DNA of 7,370 nt. Source: Acidobacteriaceae bacterium. GTDB lineage: Bacteria; Acidobacteriota; Terriglobia; Bryobacterales; Bryobacteraceae. Under the pieces are notes generated by a model. That model saw nothing but the letters and a program-made list of their open reading frames with translations. It had not been told where the DNA came from and made no database searches. The translations under genes were made by a program, and so were the position numbers. The number at the start of each line of letters is the position of its first letter. Position 1 is the stretch's first letter. Shown here in pieces: positions 1 through 7,300 of the stretch. Location of the stretch: NCBI GenBank assembly GCA_019246575.1, contig JAFAQG010000921.1, positions 1-7,370 on the forward strand, given 5' to 3'.

Positions 1-220
1 TATCGACGATTGTCTTGTGGCTACCGACCGGCAGACCGATGAGGCTTTGCGCATTCGTGTTGGTGAATTCGTGCGTGATATGGACACGGGCGGCGTGAAG
101 CAAAGCTGTCGAGCAAACGACGATGGCCGCGAGACGGAGAGGGTTGATTACGGGCAAGGGGCTCCACTGAGGTCGCGAGGAGGGCTCAGATTTCTCGGTC
201 ACGCTTGTCGAAAAAGCCAT
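1..220 (-). CDS. N-terminal part of an unrecognised membrane-anchored protein (truncated by window edge)
   Basis: An open minus-strand frame runs off the left edge; 73 codons are visible. I do not recognise the family. Seen directly: a polar, Ser/Pro-rich N-terminus of about 27 residues, a basic residue (Arg29), then a hydrophobic stretch of about 15 residues (LAAIVVCSTALLHAA, about 30-44), then a polar segment starting RVHITHEFTNTN. This fits a signal-anchor membrane protein with a short cytoplasmic tail and the main domain outside; a classical cleavable signal peptide is less likely because the N-terminus is long. The ATG at 220 was chosen, but an in-frame ATG at 241, right after a stop, would add seven residues. 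Neither start has a clear Shine-Dalgarno. A TATAAA-like string at 233-238 (read on the minus strand) could be a -10 box, which would favour the start at 220. The gene is divergent from the large plus-strand gene, 193 bases away. That it is a real gene rests on the membrane segment and ordinary codon use. Confidence 0.5.
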   Translation of the reverse strand, partial: MAFSTSVTEKSEPSSRPQWSPLPVINPLRLAAIVVCSTALLHAARVHITHEFTNTNAQSLIGLPVGSHKTIVD

Positions 221-241
221 AACTTGTGAGGTTTTATACAT

Positions 242-413
242 TTAACGGGTCTGTAGACTCTCGGCCGGAACGGGGGGCCGCAACACTCAAGCGAAAGAGG
301 AATGCAGAAGCTCGATGATGCGACAGGGACGGTGTTGATGCAACGCCCGAAGTTGTCCACATGGCCCGGGCGGCACAGAGGGGCGCACGCGCGAGCAATT
401 GATCTGAGAATCT
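242..413. other. Divergent intergenic spacer
   Basis: This stretch separates the left-edge minus-strand gene from the large plus-strand gene and should hold both promoters. I find no -35/-10 pair with acceptable spacing on either strand. A GC-rich inverted repeat (CGGCC at 262-266, GGCCG at 276-280) could form a small hairpin, but no T-run follows it. Just before the ATG at 414 there is only a weak purine run (TGAGAA, 405-410), so the large gene may rely on weak Shine-Dalgarno pairing. Confidence 0.5.
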
Positions 414-3400
414 ATGAGCGTCGAACAAATCCATAAGCTTCAACCCGACCGCACTCTCTACCTTCGCGGCTTCACCGGCGTCGGCGCCGCCGCATCTCTT
501 TATAACGCGAGCCCGACCGGATTCACGGTCTCGGGTGTTTTTCGCGACATGGCTGACTTTTGCGTTCTTGTCATCTACGACGCCGATAACGTTTTTGAGC
601 ACTATTCGGTTAAGTATTTGCCCGATTTCGACCTGTCGGGCGTTGTTCTTACGTTCAATCTGAGCTACAACGGCCTGCAGCCGCTCGATTCTGCCAAATA
701 CTCGTGGGTAGATTGGTCGCAGCTGGACGTCATCACGCAATCCGGACAGCCAATGCAGGTGCGGTTATGGGATCACGCGACGTTAGCTTCGGGAACTTAC
801 TCGGTTGCTCAAGGGACATATCACATTACCGCGCCCGGGAATTGCAACGTTTACGATCGCCTGACCCTGTTTGTAAATAACGCGAGTTTCGATTTCGTAG
901 CTGGCGGAGGGGAAACGGCCGCTTACGTTGCGCAAACCTTTGCGAACAGCATTAATACTTACGATTGGGCAGCTTTTGCAAACAGTAGTGTTTCGGTGAT
1001 AGCTTCTGCCGATGGCAGCGGGAATCTGACACTCAAAAACGCGCGTGCCGGACACGTGAATGTATCGGGAACATCCGTTTCCTGGGTTGATGGAATCAAA
1101 TTTCCGGGGATCGCAGCGGGATCGACGATCTATCTGGGCGGATCTGCCTATACGGTTGCTGCCGTGAATAGCCCAACTTCGCTTACCCTGACCAGTGCTG
1201 CTGCGGCGGCGACAAACATTTCGTACCTCGGCGAATATGGCGGCCTGGACGGCAATGGGGTCACCACCTACATGGTTGTGCGTCCGGGAAACGTAAATCT
1301 GGCAGTGGACAAATCCGTTCTGCCGCTCGCGGGCGGCAATTCGGATAACGTCACCTGGGCCATCTCGCTCGATTTCAGTGCTCTCGGTATCGATCACGTC
1401 CGGCAGGCCTGGATGACGTTTGCGCCGAGGCTTGCGAATGGCGCGGCCTACGCCGACACCGAATGGACGGCTACTTTCAGCGGTTGGACGGTTTCCGATC
1501 CAAAAGACGTGAGCTTATTGAAGTGCGCGGGCCCGGGAAGCAGCCGTACGGGCAACCAGAACTTACAGTCCTGTACTTACTCGTCCTCCGGCTGGTCGAT
1601 GGTGGCTGCAAACAATTATTGGCATGGGTTCGGGCAGCTTACGAATCAGCCCGGCAGCTCCGTGATGGTCAAGTATTCGTGCCAGCAGGTGCATGATCTC
1701 TATCTGGGTACATCGCTCTACAGCGATCGCGGAATTGTAAGTGTAAGCGTGGATGGGGACGCAGCCACCCAGCTCGATTGCTTTTTGAACGTCAGCTCCG
1801 AGGTTGTCACTCGCCGCAAGCTGCGCGCATCAATCGCGGCCGGGACGCACACTGTCACGCTTACGGTTCTGAGCTCGAATCACACAGCAGTCGCCGGGTG
1901 GGATTTTAACTCCAGCCGCCATAATTTTCTATTCGATTACATCGAAGCCGCTGTTCCGGGCGATTTCCCCGATGCGATCGTCACTTACAACAACGTCAGC
2001 CCGGCACTCGATTTCGATACGGACGCGACTTATAAAGTCAGCCCACAACGGCTTCTCTGGCATCTAACAAAGCTCGGCTTCCGTGGCCAGATCGAAGAGT
2101 ACATGGGTGTGTTCTGGTGGAACCAGCGCAAACGGATTGGCGGGGCCTGGAATTCCGCTGTGATCACGTTTGCGGGAACGTGGACGCCGGGCGACTCGGC
2201 AGTTGTTGCGATCGGCGGCTTCCGCCCGGCTAAGTCAGTCACTACGTGGGATACAGTCGACACGATTGCCGCGCATTTCGTTTACTACATCAACGCTGCC
2301 AGCGTGTCGATGTGGGCAGAAAAGACCGGCAACGGCCAGTTGACGATTCACACGCGCACTCCCAACTGGGGCGACGCTATCGCCGCGAGTGCAAACTCGG
2401 CGTCGGGAACTGTCACCGTTTCCGGGAACTTGAATGTCGGCGTTGACGGCACGTGGCAAATCGATGCCTCTGCTTCGAATGTGATCAATTTCCCCATACG
2501 GCAATGGCACTCCGACTTCTTTCGCCTTGCGGCTTCGCTTGGCTTGCCGGTCACGAGTGCGTTTTCGATGGAGTTAGTCAACCCGCCTGATGACGGCACT
2601 GCCGCGAATACCTGGCAGGCCCGTTTTTTCGACGGAACACCTGTTACGACCGATACCGGATTCAGCCATTTATTTTCGTCGCAGTGCGTTCCCGGTCCGA
2701 ACCTGCAGAGTCTTCAGGCGGCGGCTTACACCACCATTGCAGGTCTGCAAAGTGCGGCCGGTCTCACGCCGTGGTTACAATTCGGCGAGTTTTTGTGGTG
2801 GTTTTTTTCATCCATGTCCCAGCCGGTCGGCTATTGTGCTTATACGGACCCCGTGAGCATCGGCGTAGCCACGCCGCACGGAATGCAAACCGGCGATCGG
2901 GTTGTGATCTCAGGGATCGAAGGTTGTACCATCGCAAACGGCACCTGGACCATTACCGTCACCGACGCCAACCACTTCACTATCCCGGTATCTGCAAATG
3001 GCGCTTGGGTGGTGGGGACCGGCCAGGTGCGGGGCGGGTCGATGGCTTACTACGACGCGGTGACAAGCGCTGCCGCGCAAACCGCGCTCGGGCGGCCGCT
3101 CTACAAATTTACGTGCCAGGATGACGATCCGAGTGTCAACGGCGCCGCTGATGCGCAGTTTCTTGCATCGCGCCTGAAAGGGCATGTCGATGCGATTCGG
3201 AACGCCGTGCTCGCGCAATTTCCCAATGCGCGATTCGAGCTTCTGTATCCGAACGACGTTAACAACCCGGTGTGTTACTTGGGTCCGAACGTCGCGTATC
3301 CGCAGGGCGGGCGGCTGAACGCGGCGGTAAATTTGCCGCCGCAATGGAAAACGAAAGCAGGCAGCGGCTTCGATCGCTTCAAGGTGGAAGGGTTAAGTTG

Positions 3401-3659
3401 GGGTGCGCAATACCGGCATCTCGACCTGGCGCAACAGGCCATTGTCTTCCCGCTCACTCCTCCTCTGTCGTGGAACGTTTCCGATGTGGCGTATCTCCTT
3501 CCGTGGTTCAACGGAGGGTGCCCGTGGCCGGCGGAGTTTCATGCGGCCAGCAGCCGCGGACTGCCGCTAATCAACTTATGGGCGTACGATCACCTGGCAC
3601 TGATGTCATGGCCGCTGCCCTTCCCGACACCGATTCGGCGTTCGTTCTTCGCGGGTTAG
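414..3659 (+). CDS. Large phage-tail-like protein with glycosidase-like TIM barrel and inserted FCCH-like module
   Basis: A complete 1081-residue protein of unproven function. The ATG at 414 is the first possible start, because an in-frame TGA lies at 405-407. There is no signal peptide, so it is made as a cytoplasmic or assembled structural protein. Visible layout: an N-terminal domain (about 1-135, with LQPDRTLYLRGF and GVFRDMADF); a small beta module (about 145-225); a closing segment with LDFSALGI (about 310-360); a carbohydrate-binding-like beta region (about 365-515, with GTHTVTLTV); a TIM-barrel-like region from about 528 (DFDTDATYKVSP, LGFRG) to the C-terminus; a second small beta module (about 582-680) before the main barrel core; FGEFLWW with Glu792 in a position suggestive of a catalytic acid; and an FCCH-like module (about 811-873). 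From memory, Acidobacteriota and phage proteins with the same FGE..WW, YDA.T and LYP.DVN landmarks are described as tail or non-contractile tail-sheath proteins with a TIM barrel; I could not verify this. An alternative is a secreted or particle-bound glycan-binding enzyme. No other phage gene lies nearby. Confidence 0.85.
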   Translation: MSVEQIHKLQPDRTLYLRGFTGVGAAASLYNASPTGFTVSGVFRDMADFCVLVIYDADNVFEHYSVKYLPDFDLSGVVLTFNLSYNGLQPLDSAKYSWVDWSQLDVITQSGQPMQVRLWDHATLASGTYSVAQGTYHITAPGNCNVYDRLTLFVNNASFDFVAGGGETAAYVAQTFANSINTYDWAAFANSSVSVIASADGSGNLTLKNARAGHVNVSGTSVSWVDGIKFPGIAAGSTIYLGGSAYTVAAVNSPTSLTLTSAAAAATNISYLGEYGGLDGNGVTTYMVVRPGNVNLAVDKSVLPLAGGNSDNVTWAISLDFSALGIDHVRQAWMTFAPRLANGAAYADTEWTATFSGWTVSDPKDVSLLKCAGPGSSRTGNQNLQSCTYSSSGWSMVAANNYWHGFGQLTNQPGSSVMVKYSCQQVHDLYLGTSLYSDRGIVSVSVDGDAATQLDCFLNVSSEVVTRRKLRASIAAGTHTVTLTVLSSNHTAVAGWDFNSSRHNFLFDYIEAAVPGDFPDAIVTYNNVSPALDFDTDATYKVSPQRLLWHLTKLGFRGQIEEYMGVFWWNQRKRIGGAWNSAVITFAGTWTPGDSAVVAIGGFRPAKSVTTWDTVDTIAAHFVYYINAASVSMWAEKTGNGQLTIHTRTPNWGDAIAASANSASGTVTVSGNLNVGVDGTWQIDASASNVINFPIRQWHSDFFRLAASLGLPVTSAFSMELVNPPDDGTAANTWQARFFDGTPVTTDTGFSHLFSSQCVPGPNLQSLQAAAYTTIAGLQSAAGLTPWLQFGEFLWWFFSSMSQPVGYCAYTDPVSIGVATPHGMQTGDRVVISGIEGCTIANGTWTITVTDANHFTIPVSANGAWVVGTGQVRGGSMAYYDAVTSAAAQTALGRPLYKFTCQDDDPSVNGAADAQFLASRLKGHVDAIRNAVLAQFPNARFELLYPNDVNNPVCYLGPNVAYPQGGRLNAAVNLPPQWKTKAGSGFDRFKVEGLSWGAQYRHLDLAQQAIVFPLTPPLSWNVSDVAYLLPWFNGGCPWPAEFHAASSRGLPLINLWAYDHLALMSWPLPFPTPIRRSFFAG
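2847..3032 (+). other. FCCH-like beta module nested in the TIM-barrel region of the large tail-like protein
   Basis: Residues about 812-873 of the 1081-residue protein. The pattern is ATPHGMQTGDRVVISG, then CTIANGTWTITVTD, then HFTIP. This matches the small beta module often labelled ubiquitin-activating E1 FCCH domain in bacterial and phage tail proteins. The name reflects fold similarity only and implies no ubiquitin chemistry. It sits between FGEFLWW (about 790-796) and MAYYDAVT (from 877), which in relatives I recall are separated by a short loop, so it looks like an insertion in a surface loop of the barrel. Confidence 0.6.
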
Positions 3660-3727
3660 CGGATACCCCGTCACTTCGTTCCGGGCTCGGATTGAGCCGA
3701 CGGGAGGAGGTAGCTGAGCGGAGCGGC
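3660..3727. other. Convergent spacer with short inverted repeats (possible shared weak terminator)
   Basis: The plus-strand large gene and the minus-strand deaminase end facing each other, 68 bases apart. Two perfect inverted repeats are visible: GGCTC at 3684-3688 with GAGCC at 3694-3698 (5-base loop), and TGAGCCG at 3693-3699 with CGGCTCA at 3724-3730 (24-base loop), the second reaching into the deaminase stop codon. The two share bases and cannot form at once. Neither is followed by a T-run on either strand, so an ordinary intrinsic terminator is not supported. Confidence 0.3.
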
Positions 3728-4165
3728 TCACTCGCCGATATCCTCGTCCCACAACGCAGGATTTTTCTTGATGAACTCCCTCATCAGGCGAACGCATTCC
3801 GGGTCGTCTGCGACCGCGACTTCGACTCCCCGGGACCGTAGATACTCCTGCGGTCCGCGAAACGTGCGGTTCTCGCCGATAACGACTCGCGGGATCTTAT
3901 ACAGCAGAATCGCCCCGCTGCACATATCGCAGGGCGAGAGCGTCGAGTAAAGGGTCGAACGCCGGTATTCGGATGCCCGCAGGCGTCCCGCGTGTTGGAG
4001 GCAATCCATTTCGGCATGCAGGATGGGGTTGCCCTGCTGCACTCGCCTGTTATAACCCCGAGCCACAATTTCGCCGCCGATCACCAGCACGGAGCCAATG
4101 GGAATGCCGCCGTCTGCCAGCCCGGCCTTGGCCTGTTCAAGTGCTGCTTCGAGAAACGGATCCAT
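3728..4165 (-). CDS. Cytosine deaminase, fungal Fcy1-like (zinc nucleoside/nucleobase deaminase family)
   Basis: A complete 145-residue cytoplasmic enzyme, predicted to hydrolyse cytosine to uracil and ammonia (EC 3.5.4.1) in pyrimidine salvage. The start is the ATG at 4163-4165, giving MDPFLEAALEQAK, where the family's first helix begins; the frame stays open upstream to 4372, but that part has no family-like sequence and overlaps the receptor gene. Zinc and catalytic residues are all present: HAE at 50-52 (His50 ligand, Glu52 proton shuttle) and SPCDMC at 77-82 (Cys79 and Cys82 ligands). Family-specific features match yeast cytosine deaminase as I recall it: TLYSTLSPCDMCSGAI, IPRVVIGENRTF with Phe102, Asn39 in the substrate loop, and a C-terminus ending WDEDIGE (yeast WFEDIGE), with Trp139 and Asp142 at the positions of the active-site lid and cytosine-contacting residue. 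The yeast Phe next to that Trp is Asp140 here. This is unlike E. coli CodA, an amidohydrolase. Guanine or another nucleobase remains possible as substrate. The gene stands alone, with no permease or pyrimidine gene beside it. Confidence 0.92.
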   Translation of the reverse strand: MDPFLEAALEQAKAGLADGGIPIGSVLVIGGEIVARGYNRRVQQGNPILHAEMDCLQHAGRLRASEYRRSTLYSTLSPCDMCSGAILLYKIPRVVIGENRTFRGPQEYLRSRGVEVAVADDPECVRLMREFIKKNPALWDEDIGE

Positions 4166-4187
4166 TATCGTTCTAATTCGGAAAATC

Positions 4188-4216
4188 AGCGTACCACGAC
4201 TGCTAATCCAGCACAA
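4188..4216 (-). promoter_or_regulatory. Possible sigma70-type promoter for the deaminase gene (weak)
   Basis: Read on the minus strand, TTGTGC (4216-4211) is followed after exactly 17 bases by TACGCT (4193-4188), preceded by TGG as in an extended -10. Each hexamer matches only about three of six consensus bases. It would place the transcription start a few bases upstream of the ATG at 4165. Spacing is the only good feature; this could easily be chance. Confidence 0.25.
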
Positions 4217-4252
4217 ATTCTGAAAAAGCGTCCGAAACGATGCGCTCAAAAG

Positions 4253-4265
4253 ACGGTCAAACCGT
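4253..4265. repeat. Perfect 5-3-5 inverted repeat in the divergent spacer
   Basis: ACGGT CAA ACCGT is a perfect inverted repeat, 40 bases upstream of the receptor start and 88 bases from the deaminase start. Its size and place suit either a small operator for a dimeric regulator or a leader hairpin. No second copy is seen in the spacer, so function is unproven. Confidence 0.3.
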
Positions 4266-4292
4266 TGGCGGGTGGCCGGATCCGCCCGCGTT

Positions 4293-4298
4293 AGGAGG
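4293..4298 (+). promoter_or_regulatory. Strong Shine-Dalgarno that fixes a GTG start for the receptor
   Basis: AGGAGG lies six bases before the GTG at 4305. It is the full consensus at good spacing, and the protein read from this GTG begins with a textbook signal peptide. Together these decide the start. The other genes in the window lack a comparable site. Confidence 0.9.
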
Positions 4299-4304
4299 CT
4301 TTCG

Positions 4305-7300
4305 GTGCGGAGTTTAGCGTTCCTTTCCAGCGCGTTACTTCTAAGCGCCGTCATTTCGGCGCAGACCACCAATAATCAGTCGATCCTCGGCACGGTTCAG
4401 GACGCAACCGGCGCCGTTGTGCCGGGCGCGACGGTCACGGCAACCAGCGAAGAGACGAATCTGACTCGTTCCGCGACATCGAATGAAAGCGGCAACTACG
4501 TCATCTCGGATCTCCCGATCGGTTTTTACGACATTTCGGCAACGGCCCAGGGATTTAAGAAATTTGTCCTCACGAAGGTGCAGGTGACGGTTGGGCAACA
4601 GGCAAACGTGAACGTCAGCCTGGACCTGGGGAGCGTCAGTGAATCGGTGACCGTACAGGCAGACGCTGTCCGGGTGGAAGCAAGCACGGGCCAGGTGAGT
4701 AACTTGATCACCGGCACCCAGGCCAGCCAGATTCAGCTGAACGGCAGAAACTTTCCACAGCTGCTGCAACTTCTACCGGGTGTATCTACCACTTACAGCA
4801 GCGGCTTCGGACTGTTCGGGGGTTACGGCGTGAGCAATAGCTCGCAATCCATCAACGGAAGCCGGACCGACACGTTTTCCTGGTATCTCGACGGAGCAGA
4901 TAACAAGGACAACGGCGGGGGCGGGAATAACTTCATTAATATCAATCCCGACGCGATTGCCGAATTCCGCGTGCTGACGGCGAACTATAGCGCTGAATAC
5001 GGCGGCAGTTCCGGGGCAGTGATCAGCATTGCGGTCAAAGGCGGCACAACCGATTTCCACGGCATCGGCTACGAGTTTTTCCGCAACGATGCCATTCAGG
5101 CCCGCGCGTTTAACGCGCTGACCATCCCGGAGCTGCGCTTCAACAACTTCGGATGGAACCTGGGTGGACCCATTTACATTCCGCGCCTGTTCAATACCGA
5201 TCGCAGCAAGCTGTTTTTCTTCATCGGACAGGATTTTAAACGCCTGCGCCAAGGCGCGACGAATACCTGGACCGTACCTACGCTCGCCCAGCGCAGCGGC
5301 GACTTCTCTTCCTTACCTTCCTCTCAATGGCCGAAGGATCCCGTAACCGGGCAAGCGTTCCAGGGTGGCATCGTTCCCAGTAGTCGCTGGAGTCGCGATT
5401 CAGTTCGGTTGCTGAACAATTATCCCGCGCCGAATTTCTCGGGAGCGGGCGGAAACTTTGTTTTCAACACCGTCGCGCCCCTCGATACGAACGAATATCT
5501 TTACAAAGTCGACTACAACATCAGCACCAAGAATCAGCTGTCGGTTCATTACTTCCGCGACTACTACACCTCGACCCAAAATCTCACGCAGCTGATTACA
5601 TATCACCGCAATATCCCTGGCACGAACTCGAGTGTCCAGTGGACGCACGTGCCCAATCCGACGACGGTGAATGTTGCGCAATTCACATTCACGGGCAACG
5701 TTATCTTCGAGAAGACCGGTATCGCCGCCAATCCGATCTTTATAAAAGACTACACGCGCACCGGGGAAGGACTTATTTACCCGACTATTTACAACGCCTC
5801 TGATGCCGTCCCCACTATTCAGGTTTCCGGGTTTACAAGTCTTACCGCAACGCCGCTTAACTTCAATAACTTCAATCGCATTTTCGATTGGAAAGACGAT
5901 TTCTCGAAGATTCTGGGGAACCACAATGTGAAGACCGGAATTTTGATCATGCGGAGCCGTAAGAATCAGGACAATGTGCCCGCGATAAACGGCACGTTTG
6001 TGTTCAACACGAGCGCACGCCCCCCCGGTCCAACGGGAACGACGGGCAATGCGGTTGCGGATGCACTGCTTGGCAATTTCTATTCGTATACGGAAGCGAG
6101 CAGCACGCGCCAAGGCTGGTACCGTTTTTCCCAAATCGAGCCTTACGTTCAGGACGATTGGAAGATGACGCAGCGGCTAACCCTCAATCTCGGTCTGCGG
6201 TGGGCCTACATGCAGCCGCAGTACAGCGCATTGAATAATACGACCGCGTTCTTGCCGCAGTATTTCAATCCGGCGCAAGCAGTGAAGATAGATCCGGTAA
6301 CGGGCGCAATCCTGCCCAACAGCGGCAACATCTATGACGGCCTGGTACTCGGTGGGAGCGGGTTCCCGCAGGCAGCGATTGCACGCATTCCGGGCATCAC
6401 GACCGATCCGGCGGTTCAGGCGCTGTTTCACAATCTTCCCAAAGGGACGGCCTATACGGATTGGAACACCTGGCAGCCTCGTATTGGCTTTGCTTACGAT
6501 CTGACCGGGAACCAAACCACCGTCCTCCGGGGCGGTTACGGAATCTTTCACGAGCGCATTGAAGGAAACTATATCTTCAGCGCAGTAAACAACCCACCTT
6601 TCGTACAACAGACACTCATCTACTACGGCAATGTGCAAAACCCGGCTGGCGGCGCGCTGCAAAACTTCCCCAGCACCATTAACAATTCGCATTATCTGGA
6701 CATGAAAGTTCCGCGCACCATGAACTGGAGTCTCGGAATTCAGCGCAAGTTAGGCGGGGACAGCATTCTGGATATCACATATGTTGGTTCGAGTGCGGCG
6801 AACCTTTCGTATCAGGACGACATCAATCAACTGCTGCCCGGAACCATACAGACGCACCCGGGCGTAAACGTAAACGCGCTTCGTGCTTATCCCGGATACG
6901 CCGATATTTACGAATACAACACCGGCGCGAACAACATCTATAACGCGCTCGAGGTGCAGCTACGAAAGCAGTTTAGGCAGGGTGGCTTGATTAATATTGC
7001 GTACACCTGGTCCAAAGATCGCACGGACGCGAATGCCTATAACTATCAGCCGCAAGACAGCTATAATCTGCGCGGCGATTGGGGTCCGGCAAATTACAAC
7101 CGCAATCAGATTTTCGTATTCAGTTATGTCTATCCTTTGCCGTTCTGGCGTACCGGACAGACGTGGTACGAGAAGGCGCTGGGCGGCTGGCAAGTCTCCG
7201 GCGTCACAACCATCCAGTCAGGCCTGCCCTTCAACGTCACGGTTCAGAACGATCCAGCCGGTATCGGCATCAGCGGCAGCGAGCGCCCGAATGTGACCGG

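Larger units (their letters stand above)
4166..4304. other. Divergent intergenic region between deaminase and TonB-dependent receptor
   Basis: This 139-base spacer must carry the promoters of both flanking genes. It contains a perfect 13-base inverted repeat (4253-4265), a weak promoter-like pair for the deaminase, a GC-rich region with 5-base complementary arms (GGCGG about 4267-4271 and CCGCC about 4282-4286) and the strong ribosome-binding site of the receptor. I find no convincing promoter for the receptor on the plus strand. Confidence 0.5.

Noticed and set aside
17..229. Plus-strand 70-codon open frame
   Set aside because: It is the exact codon-register mirror of the minus-strand frame at 1-220; the product is charged and low in hydrophobic structure, with no start signal, while the minus strand gives a plausible membrane anchor.
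234..740. Minus-strand 168-codon open frame
   Set aside because: Most of it lies opposite the well-supported N-terminal domain of the 1081-residue protein; its product is Arg-rich and resembles no family, as expected for an antisense shadow in GC-biased DNA.
2847..3032. Evidence of ubiquitin-like chemistry from the FCCH-like module
   Set aside because: Only the small beta module is present, with no adenylation domain, catalytic Cys domain or ubiquitin-like partner; this module is common in bacterial and phage tail proteins.
414..3659. A prophage or tail-derived injection system locus
   Set aside because: No tube, baseplate, ATPase, capsid, terminase, lysis or integrase gene is visible; a single tail-like protein does not make a system within this window.
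3684..3730. Intrinsic bidirectional terminator
   Set aside because: Stems are only 5-7 bases, one has a 24-base loop, and no T-run follows on either strand.
3728..4165. tRNA adenosine deaminase (TadA)
   Set aside because: The zinc motifs are shared, but the GENRTF segment and the C-terminal WDEDIGE are those of the yeast cytosine deaminase type, and the C-terminal region typical of TadA is absent.
4166..4372. N-terminal extension of the deaminase to an ATG at 4372
   Set aside because: The added 69 residues are outside the family's usual length, cover the whole divergent spacer and overlap the signal-peptide region of the receptor. The ATG at 4165 gives the normal family start.
5400..6134. 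Minus-strand 244-codon open frame inside the receptor gene
   Set aside because: The receptor frame on the plus strand is continuous and has conserved motifs on both sides; the opposite frame is basic and featureless.
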